From Rhodovastum sp963714255 (lineage in GTDB: Bacteria; Pseudomonadota; Alphaproteobacteria; Acetobacterales; Acetobacteraceae): a stretch of DNA of 64,000 nt. This document shows, in pieces, positions 1 through 8,816 of the stretch. The notes beneath the pieces are model-generated. The model made no database searches. It was not told where the DNA came from and was given only the letters and a program-made list of their open reading frames with translations. Positions within the stretch are counted from its first letter, which is position 1. Each line of letters begins with the position of its first letter. The DNA lies in contig CAVQNU010000013.1 in NCBI GenBank assembly GCA_963714255.1, positions 1 through 64,000 on the forward strand. Direction: 5' to 3'. The position numbers and the translations under genes are program-made.

Positions 1-5
1 TTGGA

Positions 6-1040
6 TCAAGAGGCGTAACGGAATGTCGGGGTCCGGAAGTAGCTACGGACGCGTCTGGGCAGCTTTGCGAGTTGACGCATGTGGCCGATGACGTTGCGTT
101 TCAGCTCCTGACGGCTTCGGGCGGGCGCCCTGCGGGGAACCGCCTGCTTGATGTCGGCGTTGACACCTTCATTCGGTTTGAGCTCCGGGCTGTAGGAGGG
201 CAGGTAGAACACCTCGATCTGCGCACGTCGCTCCACCAGCCAGTCCTGTACCAGACGAGCGCGGTGGACGCGGAGATTGTCAAGGATGAGAAACACCTTG
301 CCATCGGCATCGCGGATCAGGCGCGCCAGGAAGTCGATCAGCCGCGGCGCGTTGATGGCGCCGTCGAGCACCATCCAGCGCAGCTCGCCCTTGTTGGTCA
401 CCGCCGAGATCACGCCGACATTCGCCCGCCTGTGGTTGGGGCGCACGACCGGCGTCTTGCCGCGCGGCGCATAGCTGCGGCCACGCACGTCATCGGAGCG
501 CAGGCCCGTCTCGTCACCCCAGAAGATCTTGGCTTTCTCCTTGCGCGCGCGGGCGGCAATGGCCGGGTAGTCCCGCTGCAACCAGGTGCGCACCGCGTCC
601 GCATCCTGTTCGTAGGCGCGCCGGAGCAGCTTCTGCGGCGTGAAGTTCCAGCGCGCCAGGTAGGTCCCCATCGAGCGCACCGCCAGGCGCACGCCGCAGC
701 GTTGCTCGACCAGCGTCGCCACCGCCGCCCGGCTCCACAGCGCGAAGGGCAGGCCATAGTCGTCCGGCGTGCCAGCGCAGATCAGACGCTGAATGTCTGC
801 CTCCTCGGCCGCGGTCAGGAACCGCCCGGTGCCCGGGGCCGGACCGCGTGGCCCGGTCTGCAGCCCCGCCATCCCCTTCTCACGGTAGCGCTTGCAGATG
901 TCGAACACCCCGTTCTTCGTCAGCCCGACCTGGGCGCCGATCTCTTCGTAGGTCAGGCCGCGCTCACGCAAGCCGATCACTTGGCGCCGACGCTCCTCTT
1001 GCGCCGCCGGCGTCAAACTCCGCATGTCTATATGAACCAT
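6..1040 (-). mobile_element. IS630-family transposase
   Basis: DDE transposase of the IS630/Tc1-mariner superfamily, 344 aa, apparently full length. The N-terminus (about 15-60) is a helix-turn-helix region that binds the element ends. The catalytic triad is visible as D176 (in FWGDETGL), D254 (in LILDNLRVH) and E291 (in LKPNEG), the usual spacing for the family. The stop codon lies 6 bases from the window edge, so the left end of the insertion sequence is outside the window. I could not identify terminal inverted repeats or the TA target duplication with confidence. A broken relative lies directly upstream at 1288-1500. Confidence 0.93.
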
Positions 1041-1287
1041 ACCTCAAACATGGGCACATACCCGCCCCGGTCCAAGACCGTCCCGGCCGGGTCAATAGCA
1101 ACTCATGGAAGTCATGCAGCCCGGCGTTCCCGGTTCGCGGGTCTTCCAGACCCTCCCAGCAGCCGGCAAACTGATCCAAGGCGTCCTCCCTCCGCAGGTT
1201 TCCCGCGCCCTCCGGTAGAATCCATCGCCCCGCCCCGCGCAAGCCGCCGTCGCGCTGTCAAGGAAATTCCAAGTGCGATTCCCCTGC

Positions 1288-1500
1288 TGGCCAGCCACTG
1301 GGCGCGCCAGTGCCGCACTGTCTTCGGCCAGACGCCGAGTTCGCGGGCGATCTCGCGCACCGGCGTTCCTGCCGCCGAGCGCAGGATCATCTCGGCGCGT
1401 TCGCCAGCTTACGCGGCGTCTTGTGCGCCCGGGCGAGCCGTTGCAGCTCTTCCTCCTGCGCAGGCGTCGGGGCGATCGGGGCAGCGGACAGGCGGGACAT
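1288..1500 (-). pseudogene. Remnant of a second IS630-type transposase (N-terminal part)
   Basis: Two overlapping minus-strand frames together give an IS630-like N-terminus. It begins MSRLSAAPIAPTPAQEEELQ at 1500 and, after a one-base loss near 1402, continues as ERAEMILRSAAGTPVREIA and a helix-turn-helix ending WPKTVRHWRAQWL. No catalytic DDE domain follows; the sequence decays after about 75 codons. It is a dead fragment, not a copy of the intact element next to it, because the residues differ. The stretch 1041-1714 otherwise holds no gene I can support. Confidence 0.65.
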
Positions 1501-1714
1501 GCACAGGCTCCGGCGAATCAGGACGAGGGGTCGAGACTCGTCCCTGCCATATCCGCAAGGCGGCTGACTCGCGGAAAACCGCCGAGTTTGCGGCCTCCCC
1601 TGACGATTGGTGCCGCCCTGTGGCAGACCAGACTCACCCCCTCCGACCGGCCGCCGGAAGGGAGTCGCCACTTCCGGCGAGGTGTACCAGCGCCTATGGG
1701 TCAGCGCCCCGGCT

Positions 1715-1936
1715 TCAACAACACCGCAACCCCCCACCGTTCCCACCATACCGCCGCGCCTGCCGCTCCCGAAAAAACGCCTCCCGTGTCATCACCGGCA
1801 GCTCGGGATGGGTCGCCAACCGGTGCGCCACATAAGTGTCGTAGTCCGGCAGCCCCACCATCAGGTTCGCCGCCTGTACCAGACGGCGGCCGAACAGCCG
1901 CACGTCAGGCGCCAGATCGCACAGCGCGCAGATCAC
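1715..1936 (-). CDS. YbdD/YjiX-family small protein (DUF466)
   Basis: Small cytoplasmic protein of about 73 aa that typically accompanies CstA-type transporters. Family hallmarks are visible: MVGLPDYDTYVAHRLATHPE, then MTREAFFRERQARRYGG and a terminal cysteine pair. I chose the GTG at 1936 because AAAGGAGG sits just upstream; upstream in-frame residues are arginine-rich and look non-coding. It overlaps the end of cstA (stop at 1905) in another frame, so translational coupling to cstA is likely. Its biochemical role is not established; in enterobacteria the equivalent gene follows cstA and is thought to support the transporter. Confidence 0.82.
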   Translation of the reverse strand: MICALCDLAPDVRLFGRRLVQAANLMVGLPDYDTYVAHRLATHPELPVMTREAFFRERQARRYGGNGGGLRCC

Positions 1937-3995
1937 CGCCCACCTCCTTTGCCGTCGCCGCCGGGTTGCCCAGCGCGCGCCCGGCGGCGATCGCCCCATA
2001 GACCAGCATCGACACCACCACCGCCATGAACAGGGCGCACAGCGTGGCGTCCATATAGTCGTTGATCACCACCCGCTGCATCTCCGCCAGCGACTTCGCC
2101 GGCGCCAGCACGCGCCCCTCGGCCAGCGCGCCGCCGAAGCGCTGCGCGTGGGTCAGGAAGCCGATCGCCGGCGCCGGATCGAACAGCTTTTGCCAGCCCG
2201 CCGTCAGCGTGCACACCGCAAGCCAGGTGGTCGGCACGATAGTCACCCAGGCGTAGGCCTGCCGCTTCATGCGGAACAGCACCACGGTGCACAGCGTCAG
2301 CGCGATCGCCGCCAGCATCTGGTTGGCGATGCCAAACAAGGGCCATAGCGAGTTGATGCCGCCGAACGGGTCGATCACGCCCTGATAGAGAATGTACCCC
2401 CAGGCCGACACCGCCAACCCGCTCGCCACCAGGTTCGCCCCCCAGGATTCAGTGTGCTTCAGTGCCGGCACGAACGCCCCCAGCAGGTCCTGGATCATGA
2501 ACCGGGCAACCCGCGTGCCCGCGTCCACGGTGGTGAGGATGAACAAGGCCTCGAACAGGATGGCGAAATGGTACCAGAAGCCCATCAGCGCCTGCCCGCC
2601 GAGCACGCCCGACAGGATCTGCGCCATGCCGACCGCGAGCGTCGGCGCGCCGCCGGCACGCGAGAGAATGCTGGTCTCGCCGACGTCATGGGCAAGCTGG
2701 GTCAGCGCGTCGGGGGTAATGACAAACCCCCAGCCCGAGATGGTCTGCGCAGCCTGGGCTGCGGTGGTGCCGATCAACCCGGCCGGGCTGTTCATGGCGA
2801 AATAGGCGCCCGGCTCGATCACGCAGGCGGCGGTCAGCGCCATGATGGCGACGAAGCTTTCCATCAGCATCGCACCATAGCCGATCATGCGGATCTGCTG
2901 CTCGTTCTCGATGAGCTTGGGCGTGGTGCCCGACGAAATCAGCGCGTGGAAGCCTGACACCGCGCCGCAGGCGATGGTGATGAACAGGAAGGGGAACAGC
3001 TTGCCGGCGAACACCGGCCCGGTGCCGTCGACGAACCGGCTCACCGCCGGCATGTGCAGCGTCGGCGCCACCACCATGATGCCGATCGCGAGGGCAAAAA
3101 TCGTGCCGAGCTTGAGGAAGGTGGACAAATAGTCGCGCGGCGCCAGCAGCAGCCAGACCGGCAACACCGAGGCGACGAAGCCGTAGCCAATCAGGATCAG
3201 CGCCATCGTCTCGCCGGAATAGCTGAACAGCGCGGCCAGTTCAGGCGTGAGGGAAACGGTCTCGCCATAGATGATGGCCGACATCAGCAGCACGAATCCG
3301 ATCGCCGACATCTCCAAGATGCGGCCCGGCCGGATGAAGCGGACGTAGAGGCCCATCAGGACGGCGATGGGCATGGTGGCGAACACGGTGAACGTGCCCC
3401 ACGGGCTGCCGGCGAGCGCCTTCACCACGATCAGCGACAGCACCGCCAGGATGATGATCATGATCATCAGCACGCCGAGCAGGGCGATCACCCCGGGCAC
3501 GTTGCCCAACTCCGAGCGGATCATGTCGCCGAGCGAACGGGCGTCACGCCGGACGGAGACGAACAGCACGATGCAGTCCTGCACCGCGCCTGCGAACACC
3601 GCGCCGGCCAGAATCCACAACGTGCCTGGCAGGTATCCCATCTGGGCGGCGAGCACCGGCCCGACCAGCGGCCCGGCGCCGGCGATGGCGGCGAAATGGT
3701 GGCCGAACACGACCCACTTGTTGGTCGGCACATAGTCCAGCCCGTCATTGTGCCGCACCGCCGGGGTCGGGCGCGCGGGATCGAGGCGCAGCACCGAACG
3801 GGCGATGAACAGGCTGTAGAACCGGTAAGCGATCAGGTAGGTGCAGACCGCGGCGGTGACCAGCCAGACAGCGCTGATCGGCTCCCCCCGGCTCAGCGCC
3901 ACAATACCCAGGGCGACCGCGCCGAGCACGGCCACCGCGAGCCAGAGCAACCAGGTAAGGGCGCCGTTGCCGGGCGCCCGGGCTGTGGACGTCAT
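1905..3995 (-). CDS. cstA: CstA-family carbon starvation protein (pyruvate/peptide transporter)
   Basis: Polytopic inner-membrane transporter, 696 aa, the usual size for CstA/BtsT. Many hydrophobic segments run through the whole protein. Family blocks are clear: the GHHFAAIAGAGPLVGPVLAA segment near residues 90-110, WILAGAVFAGAVQD, and SGTTPKLIENE in the middle. Family members take up pyruvate or small peptides when carbon is scarce. The start ATG follows GGGGAGGTACG. It is followed by, and overlaps, the ybdD-like gene. A perfect TGTGA-N6-TCACA palindrome 26 bp upstream suggests control by a CRP/FNR-type activator, as for E. coli cstA. Confidence 0.95.
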   Translation of the reverse strand: MTSTARAPGNGALTWLLWLAVAVLGAVALGIVALSRGEPISAVWLVTAAVCTYLIAYRFYSLFIARSVLRLDPARPTPAVRHNDGLDYVPTNKWVVFGHHFAAIAGAGPLVGPVLAAQMGYLPGTLWILAGAVFAGAVQDCIVLFVSVRRDARSLGDMIRSELGNVPGVIALLGVLMIMIIILAVLSLIVVKALAGSPWGTFTVFATMPIAVLMGLYVRFIRPGRILEMSAIGFVLLMSAIIYGETVSLTPELAALFSYSGETMALILIGYGFVASVLPVWLLLAPRDYLSTFLKLGTIFALAIGIMVVAPTLHMPAVSRFVDGTGPVFAGKLFPFLFITIACGAVSGFHALISSGTTPKLIENEQQIRMIGYGAMLMESFVAIMALTAACVIEPGAYFAMNSPAGLIGTTAAQAAQTISGWGFVITPDALTQLAHDVGETSILSRAGGAPTLAVGMAQILSGVLGGQALMGFWYHFAILFEALFILTTVDAGTRVARFMIQDLLGAFVPALKHTESWGANLVASGLAVSAWGYILYQGVIDPFGGINSLWPLFGIANQMLAAIALTLCTVVLFRMKRQAYAWVTIVPTTWLAVCTLTAGWQKLFDPAPAIGFLTHAQRFGGALAEGRVLAPAKSLAEMQRVVINDYMDATLCALFMAVVVSMLVYGAIAAGRALGNPAATAKEVGGDLRAVRSGA

Positions 3996-4020
3996 CGTAC
4001 CTCCCCGCCGCAGATTATCT

Positions 4021-4036
4021 TGTGATGCAGTTCACA
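4021..4036. promoter_or_regulatory. CRP-like operator upstream of cstA
   Basis: The 16 bases TGTGATGCAGTTCACA form a perfect TGTGA-N6-TCACA palindrome, the consensus for CRP-type regulators. It lies 26 bp upstream of the cstA start codon in the cstA leader. Known: E. coli cstA depends on cAMP-CRP. Inferred: a CRP homologue acts here. The close position could mean either an activator site over the promoter or a repressor-like position, since the transcription start is unknown. Confidence 0.7.
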
Positions 4037-4100
4037 CCCGATCACCCGGCGACGGCAAGACGCGGCGTGCGGTTGCGCTGCGGGGCAATTAGGAAAGAAA

Positions 4101-4229
4101 GCAAGGCCAGGGCTCTGCCCTGGACCCGCCAAGGGGCAGTGGCCCCTTGGAACCCTTATACTTTAAGGTGCTGGGTCCAGGGGCCTCTCGGCCGTCGTGC
4201 CGAAGGCGCACTGCGCCCCCTGGCCTTGC
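4101..4229. repeat. GC-rich inverted-repeat element, copy 1
   Basis: First copy of the window-wide repeat family. It starts GCAAGGCCAGGGCTCTGCCC, contains the inner stem of CCAAGGGG and CCCCTTGG, has a short AT-richer centre with CTTTAAGG, and ends CCCTGGCCTTGC, the inverse of its start. The right arm has drifted more than in other copies. It sits between divergent genes (cstA and the FAD oxidoreductase), so it cannot be only a terminator. Confidence 0.85.
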
Positions 4230-4269
4230 TTCCCTTGCATGCTGCGCTGCAGCACACCATCCTGCATCC

Positions 4270-5385
4270 ATGGACACGCATACCACCGACGCAATCATTA
4301 TCGGCGCAGGGATCGCCGGAGCGACCGCCGCTGCGCAAATTGCCGCCGACCGCCGCGCCGCTCTCATCGAGGCCGAGGACCAGCCCGGCTACCACACCAC
4401 CGGCCGTTCCGCGGCCATGTGGATATTGAACTACGGCCCCGCCGATGTGCGGGTGCTGACCGGCCTGTCGCGGCCCTTCTTCGAGGCGCCGCCGGAGGGT
4501 TTCACCGAAACGACGCTAATGGCCAGGCGGCCGCTGTGCTTCCTCGCACCCCCCGAGCAGATGCCCGGCCTGCGGACACTCCTCGCCGAAGGAATCGGGG
4601 TGCGGGAGATTTCGGTCAACGCGGCGCGCGCGATGGTGCCGGCACTGCGGCCGGACTACGCGGTCGGCGCCGCCATCGAGGACGACGCCTTCGACATCGA
4701 CGTGGCCGCGCTGCACCAGGGTTTCCTGCGCCTGCTGCGCCGCCGCGGTGGCATTCTCGCGCTGCGCAGCCGCACCGGGCGCATCGCGCGGCGCGCCGGG
4801 CTGTGGGACGTCGAGGTTACCGGCGGGGCGGTGTTCCGCGCGCCCGTGCTGGTGAACGCCGCCGGCGCCTGGGGCGACGAGGTGGCGGCCCAGGCCGGGG
4901 TGGCGCCGCTCGGCCTGCAGCCCAAGCGCCGCACCGGCGTGATCATCGATCCCGCGCCCTGGGACGTGAGCGCCTGGCCGCTGGTGTACGATGTCGCCCA
5001 TACGTGGTATGTGCGCACCGAAGCGCGCACCCGTCTGATGGTCACCCCCTGCGACGAGACCGACATGAAGCCGCACGACGTGCAGCCGGACGAACTCGAC
5101 GTGGCGATCGGTATCGACCGCATGCAGCAGGCGCTGGATATCGCGGTGCGCCGGGTCGAGCGGTCCTGGGCGGGCCTGCGCACCTTCACCCCCGACCGCA
5201 GCCTGGCGATCGGCTGGGACCCTGCGGCGGAGGGATTTCTGTGGAGCGTCGGGCAGGGCGGCTACGGTATCCAGACCTCGCCGGCGGCGGGGCGGCTGGT
5301 GGCGGACCTGGTGGCCGGTCGTGATCCCGGACCGGCGGCACGGGTGCTTCCCATGGTGAACCCGGCGCGGTTCACTGCCATATAG
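4270..5385 (+). CDS. FAD-dependent amino-acid-type oxidoreductase (DAO family)
   Basis: Flavoprotein of 371 aa in the D-amino-acid oxidase/dehydrogenase fold. The dinucleotide motif IIIGAGIAGATAA is at residues 9-21. The substrate and FAD-binding C-terminus reads WAGLRTFTPDRSLAIGWD then SVGQGGYGIQTSPAAGRLVA, most like bacterial D-arginine/D-amino-acid dehydrogenases. The ATG at 4270 is preferred; an upstream in-frame ATG at 4147 would translate the repeat element. It ends 41 bp before the transglutaminase/DUF2126 gene, so it may share that transcript. The exact substrate cannot be read from sequence. Confidence 0.85.
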   Translation: MDTHTTDAIIIGAGIAGATAAAQIAADRRAALIEAEDQPGYHTTGRSAAMWILNYGPADVRVLTGLSRPFFEAPPEGFTETTLMARRPLCFLAPPEQMPGLRTLLAEGIGVREISVNAARAMVPALRPDYAVGAAIEDDAFDIDVAALHQGFLRLLRRRGGILALRSRTGRIARRAGLWDVEVTGGAVFRAPVLVNAAGAWGDEVAAQAGVAPLGLQPKRRTGVIIDPAPWDVSAWPLVYDVAHTWYVRTEARTRLMVTPCDETDMKPHDVQPDELDVAIGIDRMQQALDIAVRRVERSWAGLRTFTPDRSLAIGWDPAAEGFLWSVGQGGYGIQTSPAAGRLVADLVAGRDPGPAARVLPMVNPARFTAI

Positions 5386-5426
5386 GTGTTAAGGGATAAT
5401 CGTTCGGTTATGTCGCCAGGAGAGTC

Positions 5427-8400
5427 ATGTCGATCCATGTTGCGCTGACGCATCGCACTGCCTACCGGTACGATAGGGCCGTCACTGCGGGGCCGCAGAC
5501 CATTCGCCTGCGGCCGGCGCCGCATGCGCGCACGCCCATCCTGTCCTACGCGCTGGCGATCGCGCCGGAGCCGCATTTCCTCAATTGGCAGCAGGACCCG
5601 CAGGGCAATTTCCTCGCCCGCGTCGTGTTCCCCGAGAAAATCACCCATTTCGACGTGACCGTCGATCTGGTCGCCGATCTGGCGACGGTCAATCCGTTCG
5701 ACTTCTTCCTGGAGCCCGAGGCGGAAGACTGGCCGTTCGTCTACGATCCGATCCTCGACAACGAGCTGGCGCCGTTCCGCCGGGTCGATCCGCCGGGGAA
5801 ACTGCTGGGCGCGCTGCTGGCCGAGGTGCCGCGCGAGACGCGGCGCACGGTGGACATGCTGGTCGATGTCAACCGCCGGGTGCAGGAGCGGATATCCTAT
5901 ATCGTGCGCCTGGAGCCGGGCGTGTGGACGCCCGAGCAGACACTGACGGCGGGGAAGGGGAGCTGCCGGGATTCGGCCTGGTTGCTGGTGCAGTTGCTGC
6001 GCCATCTGGGCTACGCGGCGCGCTTCGTGTCCGGCTACCTGATCCAGCTGGTGGGCGACATCAAGCCGCTGGAGGGGCCGGAGGGGCCAAGCGCGGATTT
6101 CACCGACCTGCACGCCTGGACCGAGGTGTATCTGCCCGGCGCCGGCTGGATCGGGCTGGACCCGACCTCCGGCCTGATGGCCGGCGAGGGCCATATTCCG
6201 CTGGCGGCGAGCCCCGACCCGCAATCGGCCGCCCCGGTCACCGGGGCGACCGACCCCTGCGAGGTCGAATTCGACTTCGCCATGTCGATTTCCCGCCTCC
6301 GCGAGACCCCGCGGGTGACCAAGCCGTACACCGACCGGCAGTGGCAGGACATCCTGGCGGCTGGCGCGCGGGTGGATCGCGCACTCGCTGCCGGCGAGGT
6401 GCGGCTGACCTTCGGCGGCGAGCCGACCTTTGTTTGCGCCACTGACCAGGAGGCGCCGGAATGGAACACCGCCGCCCTGGGGCCGACCAAGCGGCGCTAT
6501 GCCAGCCGGCTGCTGCGCCGGCTGGTTGCCCTCTGGTCGCCGGGGGCGGTGCTGCATCACGGTCAGGGCAAGCTGTACCCGGGCGAGCAACTGCCGCGCT
6601 GGGCCCTGTCGGCGCATTGGCGGGCGGATGGCGAGAAAGTCTGGCTGGACCCTGGTCTGCTGGCCGACCCCGAGCGCACGCGCGACACCGCCACCGCCGA
6701 AACGGCGTCCCGCTTCGCCGCGTTGCTGGCCGAGCGGCTGCAGGTCGATCCGGCCATGGTGATCCCGGCGCACGAAGACGTGCAGTACTACCTGTGGAAG
6801 GAGGGTCGTCTGCCGGCCAATGTGGTGGCCGAGGACAGCCGGCTGCGCGAGCCGCTGGAGCGGGCGCGCATGGCGCAGGTGTTCGGCCAGGGCCTGGCCT
6901 CGCCGGTCGGCAGCGTGCTGCCGCTGCGCCGCGCGCCGGATGGCACGCGCTGGCAGACCGGGCGCTGGTTCCTGCGCGGCGGCACGCTGTTCCTGATCCC
7001 CGGCGACAGCCCGATCGGCTACCGGCTGCCGTTGGACAGCCTGCCCTGGGCCGACCCCAACAGCATCGAGCCGACCTACGAGCCCGATCCGTTCGCCCCC
7101 GTGGGCAAGCTGCCGGCGCAGCCCATCCTGCGCGCGCGCCGTGCGGTCGGCAGCGGGCTCGGGGGCGCGGTGGCCTTCGAGCCGGTGCCGCAAGACCCAC
7201 CGGTGCCCGGCCGCCCGGAGCCCGGCGTGGTGCGCACCGCGCTCACGGTGGAGCCGCGCGGCGGGCTGCTGCACGTGTTCTTCCCGCCGCTCGTGCAGGC
7301 CGAGGACTGGCTCGACCTGATCGCCGCCGTCGAGGCCACGTCGGTGGAACTGGGGCATCCGGTGGTGCTGGAAGGCTACACCCCGCCCTCCGACCCGCGG
7401 CTGCTGGATTTCTCGGTCACGCCCGATCCGGGGGTGATCGAGGTGAACGTGCATCCGGCGCGCAGCTGGGCCGAGCATGTCGAGCGCACGGTGCAGCTGT
7501 ATGAGGAGGCGCGGCAGGCCGGGCTGGCGGCCGAGAAGTTCATGATCGACGGCCGCCATGTCGGCACCGGCGGCGGCAATCACGTGGTGATGGGCGGGGC
7601 GACGGTGGCGGAAAGCCCATTCCTGCGCCGGCCGGACCTGCTGAAAAGCCTGCTCGGCTTCTGGCACAACCACCCCAGCCTGTCGTTCCTGTTCAGCGGG
7701 CTGTTCATCGGCCCGACCAGCCAGCATCCGCGGGTGGACGAGGCGCGCGACAATTCGATCAATGAGCTGGAAATCGCCTTCGCCCAGATCGCCCCATTCC
7801 GCGCCACCCCGCCCTGGCTGACCGACCGGCTGTTCCGCAACATCCTGGCGGACATGACCGGCAACACCCACCGCACCGAGTTCTGCATCGACAAGATGTA
7901 CGATCCGAACGGAACCGGAGGGCGGCGGGGCCTGGTGGAGTTCCGCGCCTTCGAAATGCCGCCGCATGCCCGCATGTCGGCCGCCCAGATGCTGCTGATG
8001 CGCGCGGCGGTGGCGGCGTTCTGGCAGCATCCGTATGAACGCCGCATGGTGCGCTGGGGCACGCGGCTGCACGACGATTTTCTGCTGCCGCATTTCTGCC
8101 TGCAGGATTTCCGCGAAGTGCTGGACGAACTCGCCGCCCTCGGCTTCCCGCTCGATCGCTCCTGGTTCGACCCGCATGCGGAATTCCGCTTCCCGCAAAT
8201 CGGCGTGACCACGCTGCGCGGGGTGGAGCTGGAACTACGGCATGCGCTGGAACCCTGGCATGTGCTGGGCGAGGATGCGGCGCCGGGAGGCACGGCGCGT
8301 TATGTCAATTCCTCGGCCGAACGGGTGCAGGCACGGGTGACGGGCTGGGTGCCGGAGCGGTATGTTCTCGCCTGCAACGGGGTGGCGGTGCCGCTCAGTC

Positions 8401-8732
8401 CGACAGAAACGGTGGGGGAATACGTGGCCGGGGTTCGGTTCAAGGCCTGGCAGCCGCCGAATGCGCTGCATCCGACCATATCGGCGCAGGTGCCGCTGGT
8501 ATTCGATGTCTATGACCGCTGGTCCGGCCGCAGCCTGGGCGGGGTTGCCCACCACGTGGCCCATCCGGGCGGGCGCAGCTACGACACGTTTCCGGTCAAT
8601 GCCAACGAGGCGGAAGCCCGGCGGCGCTCGCGTTTCTTCGCCTTCGGGCATACGCCGGGGTCGATGCCCGAGCCGCGCGCAGCGGCCGGCGCCGAGCATC
8701 CGCGTACGCTGGACCTGCGCCGTTTCGCCTGA
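5427..8732 (+). CDS. Transglutaminase-like protein with DUF2126 domain
   Basis: Large protein of 1101 aa. Residues 1-90 match the bacterial transglutaminase N-terminal domain. Residues about 150-260 are a transglutaminase-like cysteine peptidase core with the triad visible as C180 (GKGSCRDSAW), H229 (DLHAWTEVY) and D245 (GLDPTSG). The remaining ~800 residues are the DUF2126 region, of unknown activity. This domain pair regularly travels with circularly permuted ATP-grasp and alpha-E proteins, as it does here, and the set is usually interpreted as forming or cutting isopeptide/amide bonds in a small peptide; that role is inference. AGGAGA precedes the ATG. There is no signal peptide, so it is probably cytoplasmic. 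Confidence 0.9.
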   Translation: MSIHVALTHRTAYRYDRAVTAGPQTIRLRPAPHARTPILSYALAIAPEPHFLNWQQDPQGNFLARVVFPEKITHFDVTVDLVADLATVNPFDFFLEPEAEDWPFVYDPILDNELAPFRRVDPPGKLLGALLAEVPRETRRTVDMLVDVNRRVQERISYIVRLEPGVWTPEQTLTAGKGSCRDSAWLLVQLLRHLGYAARFVSGYLIQLVGDIKPLEGPEGPSADFTDLHAWTEVYLPGAGWIGLDPTSGLMAGEGHIPLAASPDPQSAAPVTGATDPCEVEFDFAMSISRLRETPRVTKPYTDRQWQDILAAGARVDRALAAGEVRLTFGGEPTFVCATDQEAPEWNTAALGPTKRRYASRLLRRLVALWSPGAVLHHGQGKLYPGEQLPRWALSAHWRADGEKVWLDPGLLADPERTRDTATAETASRFAALLAERLQVDPAMVIPAHEDVQYYLWKEGRLPANVVAEDSRLREPLERARMAQVFGQGLASPVGSVLPLRRAPDGTRWQTGRWFLRGGTLFLIPGDSPIGYRLPLDSLPWADPNSIEPTYEPDPFAPVGKLPAQPILRARRAVGSGLGGAVAFEPVPQDPPVPGRPEPGVVRTALTVEPRGGLLHVFFPPLVQAEDWLDLIAAVEATSVELGHPVVLEGYTPPSDPRLLDFSVTPDPGVIEVNVHPARSWAEHVERTVQLYEEARQAGLAAEKFMIDGRHVGTGGGNHVVMGGATVAESPFLRRPDLLKSLLGFWHNHPSLSFLFSGLFIGPTSQHPRVDEARDNSINELEIAFAQIAPFRATPPWLTDRLFRNILADMTGNTHRTEFCIDKMYDPNGTGGRRGLVEFRAFEMPPHARMSAAQMLLMRAAVAAFWQHPYERRMVRWGTRLHDDFLLPHFCLQDFREVLDELAALGFPLDRSWFDPHAEFRFPQIGVTTLRGVELELRHALEPWHVLGEDAAPGGTARYVNSSAERVQARVTGWVPERYVLACNGVAVPLSPTETVGEYVAGVRFKAWQPPNALHPTISAQVPLVFDVYDRWSGRSLGGVAHHVAHPGGRSYDTFPVNANEAEARRRSRFFAFGHTPGSMPEPRAAAGAEHPRTLDLRRFA

Positions 8733-8816
8733 GACCGATGGCATGGTAATGCCCCGGCCCGGCCCACCCCGGTACCCTGGCGGCGGCGTTTCGCCGCCGC
8801 GCCGCGGGAGGCCGAC

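Noticed and set aside
5262..8198. Long open frame (978 codons) antisense to the DUF2126 gene
   Set aside because: It is an arginine/glutamine/histidine-rich shadow caused by GC-biased third positions; no domain is visible, and the plus-strand protein is well conserved.
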